A stretch of 64,000 nt of DNA from Bacteroidota bacterium (lineage in GTDB: Bacteria; Bacteroidota; Bacteroidia; Chitinophagales; Chitinophagaceae). Below are positions 35,209 through 42,948 of the stretch, piece by piece. A program made the translations under genes and the position numbers. Location of the stretch: assembly GCA_025363385.1 (NCBI GenBank), contig JANYEA010000003.1, positions 1 to 64,000 of the forward strand, written 5' to 3'. How positions within the stretch are numbered: position 1 is the first letter of the stretch; every line of letters starts with the position of its first letter. Below the pieces are notes generated by a model. That model worked only from the letters and a program-made list of their open reading frames with translations, was not told the DNA's origin and did no database searches.

Positions 35209-36786
35209 TTAATTTAGTTTTAAAGTCGTTCCGGCACGAGCACCCGTATGTTTTGAATCTTCCACAGTTGTTACGCCATTTACCAATACATATTTGAAAC
35301 CACTGGAATATTGGTGGGGCTGATCGTAGGTTGAATTGTCTTGAACAGTAACGGGATCAAATAACACAATGTCGGCTGCAAATCCCTCTCTTAATAAACC
35401 TCGGTCTTTCAATTGAAATTTCTGTGCAGGCAATGAGGTCATTCTTCGAATAGCTTCTTCCAATGAGATTACTTTTTCATCTCTTACATATTTACCCAAT
35501 ACCCTTGCATTGGTTCCATAGCCGCGCGGATGTGGGTTGCCAGATCCAAATACACGAATGCTTGCATCACTAGCAAACATATTGAAGGGGTATTGCATAA
35601 TATTTTTTACATCCTGATCGCTCATGCCATGAAACACCATGCCTGCACCACCTTGTTCCATCATTTCAATTATGGTTTCTGCTTCCTCTGAGGCTTTGTG
35701 TTTGCGTCCCTTCATCAAGTTCACCTGCTCGATACTTTTTCCGTTATACGTGCTATCGGGTTTAAATGTGGCCACCACTGGATAGCTGAAATTCTTGAGC
35801 TTTCTTTTTTGTAATTTTTTGATCATGTATACGGCAACTTCTTTACGAACAGCAGGGCGGGAGAGACGCGCTTTAATCGAATCCGGTCCGTCTGCTAAAA
35901 CCCAATCAGGCAATAAAGTGCTCAATGAAGTACTGCTGGCTGTATAGGGATATTGGTCGATGGTTACATCCAATCCTTCTTTTCTTGCTTCAATGATCAT
36001 GGGTATGGTTTCTTTACTTCGTCCCCAGTTCTGCTGACCACTCAATTTAAAATGTGAGATTTCTACAGGCATTTTTGCTTCTCTTCCAATATGCAAAGCT
36101 TCTTCAATAGCTTGTGTAACACTGTCGGCTTCATCACGCATATGACTTGCGTATACACCGTGATATGCTGCAACTACTTTTGCAAGGCGTACGATTTCTA
36201 TGGTTTTAGAATAAGTACCTGGAATATAGATGAGCCCTGTAGAAAGACCAACAGCACCATCTTCCATCGCTTTCTTTACAATGGCTTCCATCTGTTGCAT
36301 TTCCGCTTCAGTAGGGTCGCGATTCGCAGAACCCATAGCAGCTTTGCGTACATCGTTATGACCTATCAGGGCAGCCACATTGATACTTAATTTTAAACTA
36401 TCGATCATGGCAAAATACTTCCCGATATTCACTTCGGACAATCCGCAGTTACCAGTGATCACACTGGTAACTCCATCATAAATAAAATTACTGGCGATAG
36501 GGTTCTTTCTTTCATCTCCCTCTATATGTGTGTGTACGTCGATAAACCCGGGTGCTACAACTAACCCAGTTGCATCGATGGTTTTAGTTGCATGCCAGTT
36601 ACTAAGAGTGCCGATCTTGATAATCTTGCCGTTTTTTACAGCGATGTCGGCATAGAACCAAGAATTGCCAGTTCCGTCTAGTATTTTGCCATTTTTAATT
36701 AGCACATCTGCTTCTTGGGACATAAGCGATAAAGGCCCTAAGCAGCTGATGCAGAGTAGTAAATTGATCAGTTTTCTCATATTCAT
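35209..36786 (-). CDS. Exported D-aminoacylase (N-acyl-D-amino-acid deacylase)
   Basis: The 525-aa amidohydrolase has a signal peptide (LLLCISCLGPLSLMSQ) and the family motifs IKNGKILDGTGN, APGFIDVHTHIEGD, LIGHNDVRKAAMG and ASHMRDEADSV; a later HFKL supplies another metal His, and the catalytic Asp is in MFASDASIRV. The last part has SLPAQKFQLKDRGLLREGFA, typical of D-aminoacylases. It removes acyl groups from N-acyl-D-amino acids or related dipeptides. ATGs at 36798, 36786 and 36780 are all possible; I chose the middle one. It is the first gene of the four-gene hydrolase run. Confidence 0.87.
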   Translation of the reverse strand: MNMRKLINLLLCISCLGPLSLMSQEADVLIKNGKILDGTGNSWFYADIAVKNGKIIKIGTLSNWHATKTIDATGLVVAPGFIDVHTHIEGDERKNPIASNFIYDGVTSVITGNCGLSEVNIGKYFAMIDSLKLSINVAALIGHNDVRKAAMGSANRDPTEAEMQQMEAIVKKAMEDGAVGLSTGLIYIPGTYSKTIEIVRLAKVVAAYHGVYASHMRDEADSVTQAIEEALHIGREAKMPVEISHFKLSGQQNWGRSKETIPMIIEARKEGLDVTIDQYPYTASSTSLSTLLPDWVLADGPDSIKARLSRPAVRKEVAVYMIKKLQKRKLKNFSYPVVATFKPDSTYNGKSIEQVNLMKGRKHKASEEAETIIEMMEQGGAGMVFHGMSDQDVKNIMQYPFNMFASDASIRVFGSGNPHPRGYGTNARVLGKYVRDEKVISLEEAIRRMTSLPAQKFQLKDRGLLREGFAADIVLFDPVTVQDNSTYDQPHQYSSGFKYVLVNGVTTVEDSKHTGARAGTTLKLN

Positions 36787-36893
36787 TAAGTATCCCATGA
36801 AATTAACTGAAAATTCGAACCCGCTGAAAGAAACCTGAGAAGGATTTTGACCTCTAAAACCTTACCTTCGCAGACTGAAAATTTTTAGAAAAC

Positions 36894-37955
36894 ATGTTAG
36901 ATAAATTGGATGCGATCAAAGCCAGGTTTGAACAAGTGGGTATTGCACTTACCAATCCTGAGATCATTAACAACCAAAAAGAGTACGGTGCGTATAGCAA
37001 AGAGTACAAATCTTTGGAGAAGATCGTATTGCCTTACGAGACTTATAAAAAAGTATTAGCTGAATATGATTTTGCAAAAGAGAGTTTGAATGGTTCTGAT
37101 GACGATATGCGGGAATTGGCTAAAATGGAAATGCCGGAATTGGAGGTAAAGAAAGATGAGTTAGAGAAAGCACTCACCAAATTATTAATTCCAAAGGATC
37201 CCCAGGATGATAAGAATGCTATTTTAGAAATCAGGGCAGGAACGGGTGGTGATGAAGCGAGTTTATTTGCGGGTGATTTATTGGGAATGTATTTACGATA
37301 TTGTGCAAAGAAGGGATGGAAAACCAATATTGTTACCGAGAGTGAAGGAACCGTGGGTGGGTTTAAAGAAGTAATTGTAGAAGTTACGGGAGAAGATGTA
37401 TATGGTACTTTGAAATTTGAAAGTGGCGTGCACCGTGTGCAACGTGTACCCAATACAGAAACACAGGGACGTGTGCATACATCTGCAGCAACAGTAGCTG
37501 TAATGCCAGAAGCGGAAGAAGTAGATTTTGAATTGAAGGAGAGCGATGTAAAAATGGAGACGGCAAGAAGTGGTGGTGCGGGTGGACAGAATGTAAACAA
37601 AGTTGAGACCAAGGTTTTCTTAACGCATATTCCTACGGGTGTTGTAGTGGTTTGCCAAACAGAACGTTCGCAATTAGGTAACCGTGAAAAAGCGATGACG
37701 ATGTTGCGTACAAAATTATACGAAGAGCAGGTAAGAAAACAGGAAGATGAGATTTCTCGTCAACGAAAAACATTGGTAAGTACGGGCGATCGAAGTGCAA
37801 AGATCAGAACTTATAACTGGCCACAGGGAAGGGTTACAGACCATCGTATAGGATTAACTTCTTACAATTTAGACGCTGTAATCAACGGGGAAATTGAAGA
37901 CTTTATTGAAGCGCTGCAAATGGCAGAGAATGCGGAGAAGATGTTGAACCAATAA
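36894..37955 (+). CDS. prfA: Peptide chain release factor 1
   Basis: The 353-aa protein ends translation at UAA and UAG. It has the stop-codon-reading tripeptide PNT at residues 186-188 ([19 protein letters not shown]; the PxT pattern of RF1) and the peptidyl-transfer motif GGQ at 230-232 ([12 protein letters not shown]). Length and domain order match bacterial RF1 fully. It is divergent from the D-aminoacylase and ends at a bidirectional terminator before galE. Confidence 0.97.
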   Translation: MLDKLDAIKARFEQVGIALTNPEIINNQKEYGAYSKEYKSLEKIVLPYETYKKVLAEYDFAKESLNGSDDDMRELAKMEMPELEVKKDELEKALTKLLIPKDPQDDKNAILEIRAGTGGDEASLFAGDLLGMYLRYCAKKGWKTNIVTESEGTVGGFKEVIVEVTGEDVYGTLKFESGVHRVQRVPNTETQGRVHTSAATVAVMPEAEEVDFELKESDVKMETARSGGAGGQNVNKVETKVFLTHIPTGVVVVCQTERSQLGNREKAMTMLRTKLYEEQVRKQEDEISRQRKTLVSTGDRSAKIRTYNWPQGRVTDHRIGLTSYNLDAVINGEIEDFIEALQMAENAEKMLNQ

Positions 37956-37995
37956 ATCTAAATTCTAAAAGTAAATCTTAAAAAGTAAAAAGTTC

Positions 37996-38029
37996 ATACA
38001 AAAGGCCCGGGATACCGGGCCTTTTGTAT
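37996..38029. terminator. Bidirectional terminator between prfA and galE
   Basis: A perfect 15-bp stem centred on AAGGCCCGG with a GATA loop is flanked by A and T runs. It serves the convergent prfA and galE genes. Confidence 0.9.
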
Positions 38030-38079
38030 TACATAAAAGTAATAAGATTCTTATCTTTTTACTTTTAACACATTCCTTT

Positions 38080-39120
38080 TTAATTTTTCTTAACCGCTTC
38101 TTCCTCTGCTTTAATTTTTAGTTCCCATGCCCAGGCAGTGCGCATCATATCTTTTAAATCGTATTCAATTTTCCAACCTAGTTTATTTACAGCAGCATCG
38201 TTATTTGCATAGATGGCGATTACATCACCGGGGCGGCGTTCTGCAATTTCGTAATTGAGTGCTACTCCAGATTGTTCTTCGAAAGTTTTAATGGCTTCTA
38301 AAACAGTTACGCCTAATCCGGTACCCAAGTTAAACACATCGCAGTGCGATTCGTTTTTCCCTTGCTCTAAATATTGTATGGCTAATGTATGTGCGTGTGC
38401 GATATCACAAACGTGAATATAATCGCGTACACAAGATCCGTCGCGTGTTGGGTAGTCGTTACCAAATACTTTCATCTTTGGTAATTTACCTATTGCGGTT
38501 TGTGTAATGGCTGGTACTAAGTTTTGAGGACGACCAATTGGGAGTTCTCCAAGAATAGCAGAAGGATGTGCACCTACTGGATTAAAATAACGCAATAGAA
38601 TTACATTGCATAAACCGTTCTTGGTAAATGCCTGTAACATTTCTTCCCCCATTTGTTTGGTGGACCCGTAGGGCGATTCTGCTTGTTTGATGGCCGACAA
38701 TTCAGTAACGGGAATGGTATCTGGATTTCCGTAAACAGTACATGAAGAAGAGAATACAAAATTAGGGACACTGAATTCTTCTACGCATTTCAACAAATTA
38801 ACAAGCGAGAAGATATTGTTTTCGAAGTATAATAAAGGTGCCCCTACTGATTCACCAACTGCTTTGTAAGCAGCAAAATGTATCACACCGGCTATATCTG
38901 TGTTCTCTTGAAATACGGCTTGTGTTTCGTCGAAATTTTTTAAATCAACTTTATAATTCTTGATTTTTTTACCTGTGATCTGCTCAATTCCTAGAATGGA
39001 AAAATTGGAAGAACGAGAGTTATCGTCGATGGAAATTACATCATAGCCATTGTTTAATAAGTCAACAATCGTATGTGATCCAATAAATCCGCAACCACCT
39101 GTAACCAATATTTTTTGCAT
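38080..39120 (-). CDS. galE: UDP-glucose 4-epimerase
   Basis: The 346-aa SDR enzyme interconverts UDP-glucose and UDP-galactose. It has the NAD-binding motif VTGGCGFIGSHTIVDLLNNG, the catalytic Ser and YxxxK (SSSCTVYGNP, then ESPYGSTKQMGEEML), RYFNPVGAHPS and GDVIAIYANND. Length matches the family. It follows the phosphate transporter gene by 61 bp on the same strand and has its own -7 box, so it may be transcribed alone. Confidence 0.95.
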   Translation of the reverse strand: MQKILVTGGCGFIGSHTIVDLLNNGYDVISIDDNSRSSNFSILGIEQITGKKIKNYKVDLKNFDETQAVFQENTDIAGVIHFAAYKAVGESVGAPLLYFENNIFSLVNLLKCVEEFSVPNFVFSSSCTVYGNPDTIPVTELSAIKQAESPYGSTKQMGEEMLQAFTKNGLCNVILLRYFNPVGAHPSAILGELPIGRPQNLVPAITQTAIGKLPKMKVFGNDYPTRDGSCVRDYIHVCDIAHAHTLAIQYLEQGKNESHCDVFNLGTGLGVTVLEAIKTFEEQSGVALNYEIAERRPGDVIAIYANNDAAVNKLGWKIEYDLKDMMRTAWAWELKIKAEEEAVKKN

Positions 39121-39137
39121 AACTCAAAATTGTTATA

Positions 39138-39145
39138 CAAATATA
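39138..39145 (-). promoter_or_regulatory. Candidate -7 box before galE
   Basis: On the minus strand TATATTTG fits TAnnTTTG exactly, 17 bp before the galE ATG. A TTG lies about 25 bp further upstream, longer than the usual spacing. Confidence 0.4.
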
Positions 39146-39181
39146 AATGGTACTATTCAATAAGTAAGCTCAACAGTTGAA

Positions 39182-40222
39182 TTAGATGAAAAGTTTTAGC
39201 AGATAAAATACGGTTGCAGACATTAAAGCTGAAATTGGAATAGTGATGATCCAGGCCCATAAAAGATTAATGGTTACACCCCATCTAACTGCACTTAAAC
39301 GCTTTGTAGCACCAACACCAATAATTGAACCCGTAATGGTATGGGTGGTTGAAACTGGAATTTTAAAGTGTTCAGTCAGGAATAAAGTAATGGCACCTGC
39401 TGTTTCTGCGGCAACACCTTCTAAAGGGGTTACTTTGGTAATTTTGGTACCCATGGTCTTTACAATTTTCCAGCCTCCACTCATGGTACCTAAACCGATA
39501 CATAAGAAGCTGGTAAAGGGTACCCAACTATATTGGTTTGCAAACTGATTAAAGTCCATATGATTACCCTTTGTACCTTCATAATAGATCATCGCAGCAC
39601 CAATAATTCCCATTACTTTTTGAGCATCATTACCACCATGACCAATACTGAAAGCAGCTGAAGAAACCAACTGCAAACGCTTAAACCAATTTTCTGCCTT
39701 ATAGGGGTTCGATCGTTTACAGAGATGCACAATTCCGATCGTTATAAAAAAGGCGATGAACATTCCGATCAATGGAGCAAAGAATATGAATAAGAAAGTA
39801 GGAACAACTTTTGCGTAGTTAATTACATCTACACCAGCCAAACTCAATCCTTTTGCATTGGCAAGAGCAGCACCAATAAATCCACCCATTAAAGTATGTG
39901 ATGAACTAGAAGGAATTCCAAACCACCAGGTAATCAAATTCCAAATTATAGCGGCAATGATACCAGCAAGTATTACTTGTAAGGTTACAAACTCTGGGTG
40001 CACCCATTTTGCCACTGTGTTACCAATACCAAATTCCTTAAAAATATATTTTGAAATAAAAAAAGCTGCAAAGTTGAAGAATGCCGCCCAAACTACTGCC
40101 TGAAAAGGTGTCAATACTTTGGTTGATACAATCGTGGCAATGCTGTTAGCCGCATCATGGAATCCATTGATGAAATCAAAAATGAATGCCAAAACTATAA
40201 TTAGAATTAGTAAGGTTAGCAT
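39182..40222 (-). CDS. pit: PiT-family inorganic phosphate transporter
   Basis: The 346-aa protein has about ten TM helices and both PiT signatures: FINGFHDAANSIATIVSTK near the N-terminus and FKIPVSTTHTITGSIIGVGA near the C-terminus, plus SSSSHTLMGGFIGAALANAK. It imports phosphate, usually as a metal-phosphate complex, with H+ or Na+. It starts 12 bp after the DUF47 gene, the usual pairing. The upstream two-component genes suggest phosphate control. Confidence 0.93.
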   Translation of the reverse strand: MLTLLILIIVLAFIFDFINGFHDAANSIATIVSTKVLTPFQAVVWAAFFNFAAFFISKYIFKEFGIGNTVAKWVHPEFVTLQVILAGIIAAIIWNLITWWFGIPSSSSHTLMGGFIGAALANAKGLSLAGVDVINYAKVVPTFLFIFFAPLIGMFIAFFITIGIVHLCKRSNPYKAENWFKRLQLVSSAAFSIGHGGNDAQKVMGIIGAAMIYYEGTKGNHMDFNQFANQYSWVPFTSFLCIGLGTMSGGWKIVKTMGTKITKVTPLEGVAAETAGAITLFLTEHFKIPVSTTHTITGSIIGVGATKRLSAVRWGVTINLLWAWIITIPISALMSATVFYLLKLFI

Positions 40223-40234
40223 AGCTGCTGCGGT

Positions 40235-40882
40235 TTACGCGTATTTGATGATAATTGATTCGATTACGTTTGCAGCATCTTCACATTTATCTGTAGCAAT
40301 TTCCATTACCTGATAAATCTCTCTTTTTTTAATTACTTCTTTGAAGTCGTTCTCTTGCTGAAACAAAATTTCAATACTCATATCAAACACATCGTCTGCC
40401 TGATTTTCGATACTATTTACTTTTACCATGGCTTCGGTCATAGCACGTAAATTTTTCATATCGCGCAGGCCAAATACGGCTTTCTCAATTTCAATAGTGC
40501 CTTGTAAAATAAGATCAGCCATTTTTTGAATGCCGGTATCGTTAGGGTTTACATTATAGAAATTAATTTTCTTAGAACAAGCATAAATATAATCAGCAAT
40601 ATCATCTAAAGCTGTTGCTAAATAGTGAATGTCTTCACGATCAAATGGAGTAATAAAATTTCTACCTAATTCGGTAAAAATACGATGGGTATTATCGTCA
40701 TTCTTATGTTCTAAGTCTTCAATCTGTGCTAAGAAACCTACTCTTTTATCTGCATCTGGTTCACTAACCAATTCTTTTAGTTTGATACCCATTTCATGTA
40801 CTTTTCTTGCTACGTCTTCGAAAAGCTCATAAAAAACAACATTTTTCGGCATAAAAAACTTTCCAATCGAATTGATACCCAT
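40235..40882 (-). CDS. DUF47 (PhoU-like) protein paired with PiT
   Basis: The 215-aa all-helical protein begins FFMPKNVVFYELFEDVARKV and carries acidic motifs (LEHKNDDNTHRIFTELGRNF, EDIHYLATALDDIADYIYA, ATDKCEDAANVIESIIIKYA) with the ExxxD spacing of PhoU-like metal-cluster binding. DUF47 proteins regulate or support PiT transporters. It is upstream of pit by 12 bp with a -7 box (40899) and an AT-rich direct repeat at its promoter. Confidence 0.92.
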   Translation of the reverse strand: MGINSIGKFFMPKNVVFYELFEDVARKVHEMGIKLKELVSEPDADKRVGFLAQIEDLEHKNDDNTHRIFTELGRNFITPFDREDIHYLATALDDIADYIYACSKKINFYNVNPNDTGIQKMADLILQGTIEIEKAVFGLRDMKNLRAMTEAMVKVNSIENQADDVFDMSIEILFQQENDFKEVIKKREIYQVMEIATDKCEDAANVIESIIIKYA

Positions 40883-40898
40883 GGTTTAAAATTTGATG

Positions 40899-40906
40899 CA
40901 AAATTA
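40899..40906 (-). promoter_or_regulatory. Candidate -7 box before the DUF47-pit unit
   Basis: On the minus strand TAATTTTG fits TAnnTTTG, 16 bp before the ATG at 40882. A 10-bp palindrome TTGTTAACAA lies upstream at 40940-40949. Confidence 0.4.
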
Positions 40907-40952
40907 AGGTTATGATTCCGGTATAGTAATATAGTGATTTTGTTAACAATTA

Positions 40953-40984
40953 TATAATATTTAATTTAAATATAATATTTAATT
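40953..40984. repeat. AT-rich direct repeat upstream of DUF47-pit
   Basis: TATAATATTTAATT occurs at 40953-40966 and again at 40971-40984, an 18-bp period. It lies 70-102 bp before the DUF47 start and just after the histidine kinase stop. PhoB-type regulators bind direct repeats, so it may be a phosphate-control site, though low complexity weakens the case. Confidence 0.4.
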
Positions 40985-40999
40985 AGTTAACTATGAATG

Positions 41000-42055
41000 C
41001 TAATTAATAGAAGTCCGTTCATCTAATGTAAAGCCAATGGTAGTACCCACATCTAACTTACTTCTTACGTGCATGGTTTGTCCGTGTGCTTCAATGATAT
41101 GTTTACAGATGGCTAGCCCCAATCCTGTACCGCCCACATCTCTGCTTCTGCCGCGATCGGTTCTATAAAACCGTTCAAAAATTCTCGGTAGATGATCTTC
41201 ACCAATACCAATACCATCATCGCTGAATTCAATGAGAACCAAACGGCCGTCTGTTTTATAAATACTAGACACAATGCTGCCATCCTGTTTGCCGTATTTT
41301 GTAGCATTCTCCAGCAGATTATTGATTACCTGCCTAATTTTTTCTTTATCGGCATATACAGTTACTGGTGCTTCGCAACCTTTCTTAATGCTGGTTTTTA
41401 TATTCTTTGCATTGGTTTTGATAGATAGTGTTTCGTAGATCTCTTTGATCAGCTCTTGAATAACAAAGAGTCCTTTATTAAGTGGTTGCTCCCCACTTTC
41501 TAAACGAGAGATTTCGTCGAGGTCTTCAGCCAAATTCACCATTCGGTCTACATTCTTTGCTGCATTTTCCAGGAATCTACGATTCACAGCTGGATTGTCG
41601 ATTGCACCACTTAACAGTGTATCTACATAGCCCTGTATAGCAAAAATGGGTGTTTTAAATTCGTGTGAAAGGTTCTGCAAAAACTCTTTCCGGTAGGCTT
41701 CATTTGTTTTTAAAAGTTCAATTTCCGCTTTACGTTGCTCTGCCCATTTTTCTACGTCTTCCCTTACTTCATCAATACTTTTTTGAGGGAGTATATATTT
41801 ATAGTATGTCTCTTCTCTTTTATTTGCCTTGGTTTGGTAAATGAATTTGTAGATCAATTTTATTTTACGGTAGATAAACCATTCTAATACAAACTGAATT
41901 AGTAAATAACTTCCTAAAAAAGTAATGGCCAATGCAACAATAGGAATGATCCAGTTTGGACGTACAAGCCAGAAACCTAAAGATATAGGGATAGATAGCA
42001 CTAAGGCTGTAAAGGCAGATAATTGTTTTGGACTTACATTCTTTGGATTAAACAT
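41000..42055 (-). CDS. Membrane sensor histidine kinase, PhoR-like
   Basis: The 351-aa kinase, started at the ATG at 42055 because the longer frame begins with TTG, has two N-terminal TM segments (ALVLSIPISLGFWLV, IVALAITFLGSYLLIQFVL) with almost no periplasmic loop and no PAS domain. Kinase boxes are SHEFKTPIFAIQGYVDTLLS (phospho-His), NNLLENATKYG, FSDDGIGIG and GGTGLGLAICKHIIEAHG. It follows its response regulator by 70 bp. The minimal sensor region implies it receives its signal through the membrane or a partner, as PhoR does from Pst/PhoU. Confidence 0.92.
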   Translation of the reverse strand: MFNPKNVSPKQLSAFTALVLSIPISLGFWLVRPNWIIPIVALAITFLGSYLLIQFVLEWFIYRKIKLIYKFIYQTKANKREETYYKYILPQKSIDEVREDVEKWAEQRKAEIELLKTNEAYRKEFLQNLSHEFKTPIFAIQGYVDTLLSGAIDNPAVNRRFLENAAKNVDRMVNLAEDLDEISRLESGEQPLNKGLFVIQELIKEIYETLSIKTNAKNIKTSIKKGCEAPVTVYADKEKIRQVINNLLENATKYGKQDGSIVSSIYKTDGRLVLIEFSDDGIGIGEDHLPRIFERFYRTDRGRSRDVGGTGLGLAICKHIIEAHGQTMHVRSKLDVGTTIGFTLDERTSIN

Positions 42056-42125
42056 CAGATGATGGCTCTTCTTTTTTACAGGTAGCAACTACGAAGTTAA
42101 TCAGCAAAATGAATTCAAGGCATTT

Positions 42126-42809
42126 CTAGATATCAAACTTATACCCAACACCTTTTACAGTTGTAATACAGTCGATTCCCATTTTTTGCCTGATTTTTCT
42201 TATGTGTACATCAATGGTGCGGTCGCCGACAATTACATCGTTACCCCAAACCTGAGAAAGAATTTCGTTTCTGAGAAATACCCTGCCTGGACGTGATGCC
42301 AATAAATAAATTAATTCAAATTCTTTTTTTGCTAAAACAACATCGTTGCCATCAACGGTAACCATGAATTTTACTGGATCGATATTGATATTACCTACAG
42401 AAAGTGTTTTGCTTTCAGTGGGTTGTGCGTGCATTCTTCTAAACAAAGCGTTTACGCGACTCACTAAAACTTTAGGGCTAATGGGTTTATTTACATAATC
42501 ATCAGCCCCGGATTCTAATCCTTTAATCTGAGAAGCTTCATCACTGAGAGCCGTTAAGAAAATGATCAGGGTTTGTTGAAACATCGTTTGAGATCGTAAG
42601 ATATTACAAACCTCAATGCCCGTTTTTTTAGGCATCATAATGTCTAGTATGATCAAATCTGGGTTGAGTTGTTTGGCTCTGTCTATTGCTTCATTGCCAT
42701 CCTTTGCAGTATAAATTTCGTAACCCTCTTTTAGAAGGTTGTAACTAATAATCTCCAATATATCCGGTTCGTCGTCTGCAATCAAAATCCTTTTAGCTTT
42801 GCCTTCCAT
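42126..42809 (-). CDS. OmpR/PhoB-family response regulator
   Basis: The 227-aa protein has a receiver domain (ILIADDEPDILEIISYNLLK, phospho-acceptor Asp in LIILDIMMPKKTG, Lys in DYVNKPISP) and an OmpR-type winged helix (FELIYLLASRPGRVFLRNEI, VDVHIRKIRQKMG). The start is the ATG at 42809. It is upstream of the kinase, DUF47 and pit genes on the same strand, so phosphate control is the simplest reading. Confidence 0.92.
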   Translation of the reverse strand: MEGKAKRILIADDEPDILEIISYNLLKEGYEIYTAKDGNEAIDRAKQLNPDLIILDIMMPKKTGIEVCNILRSQTMFQQTLIIFLTALSDEASQIKGLESGADDYVNKPISPKVLVSRVNALFRRMHAQPTESKTLSVGNINIDPVKFMVTVDGNDVVLAKKEFELIYLLASRPGRVFLRNEILSQVWGNDVIVGDRTIDVHIRKIRQKMGIDCITTVKGVGYKFDI

Positions 42810-42948
42810 CTTAACAGTTAATTTACACAAATTTAATTTTAATGTTTGGCAATTAGGGCTTTTCTGTTTATTATGTTATTGTTAACTGTAATTGGCACTT
42901 CCTGTCTTTTTAACTCTAAATGATAGTATTTTTGAACCATTCCATTGC

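Noticed and set aside
37043-37612. Minus-strand 189-aa frame in prfA
   Set aside because: Antisense shadow of a highly conserved gene, with no start signals or family match.
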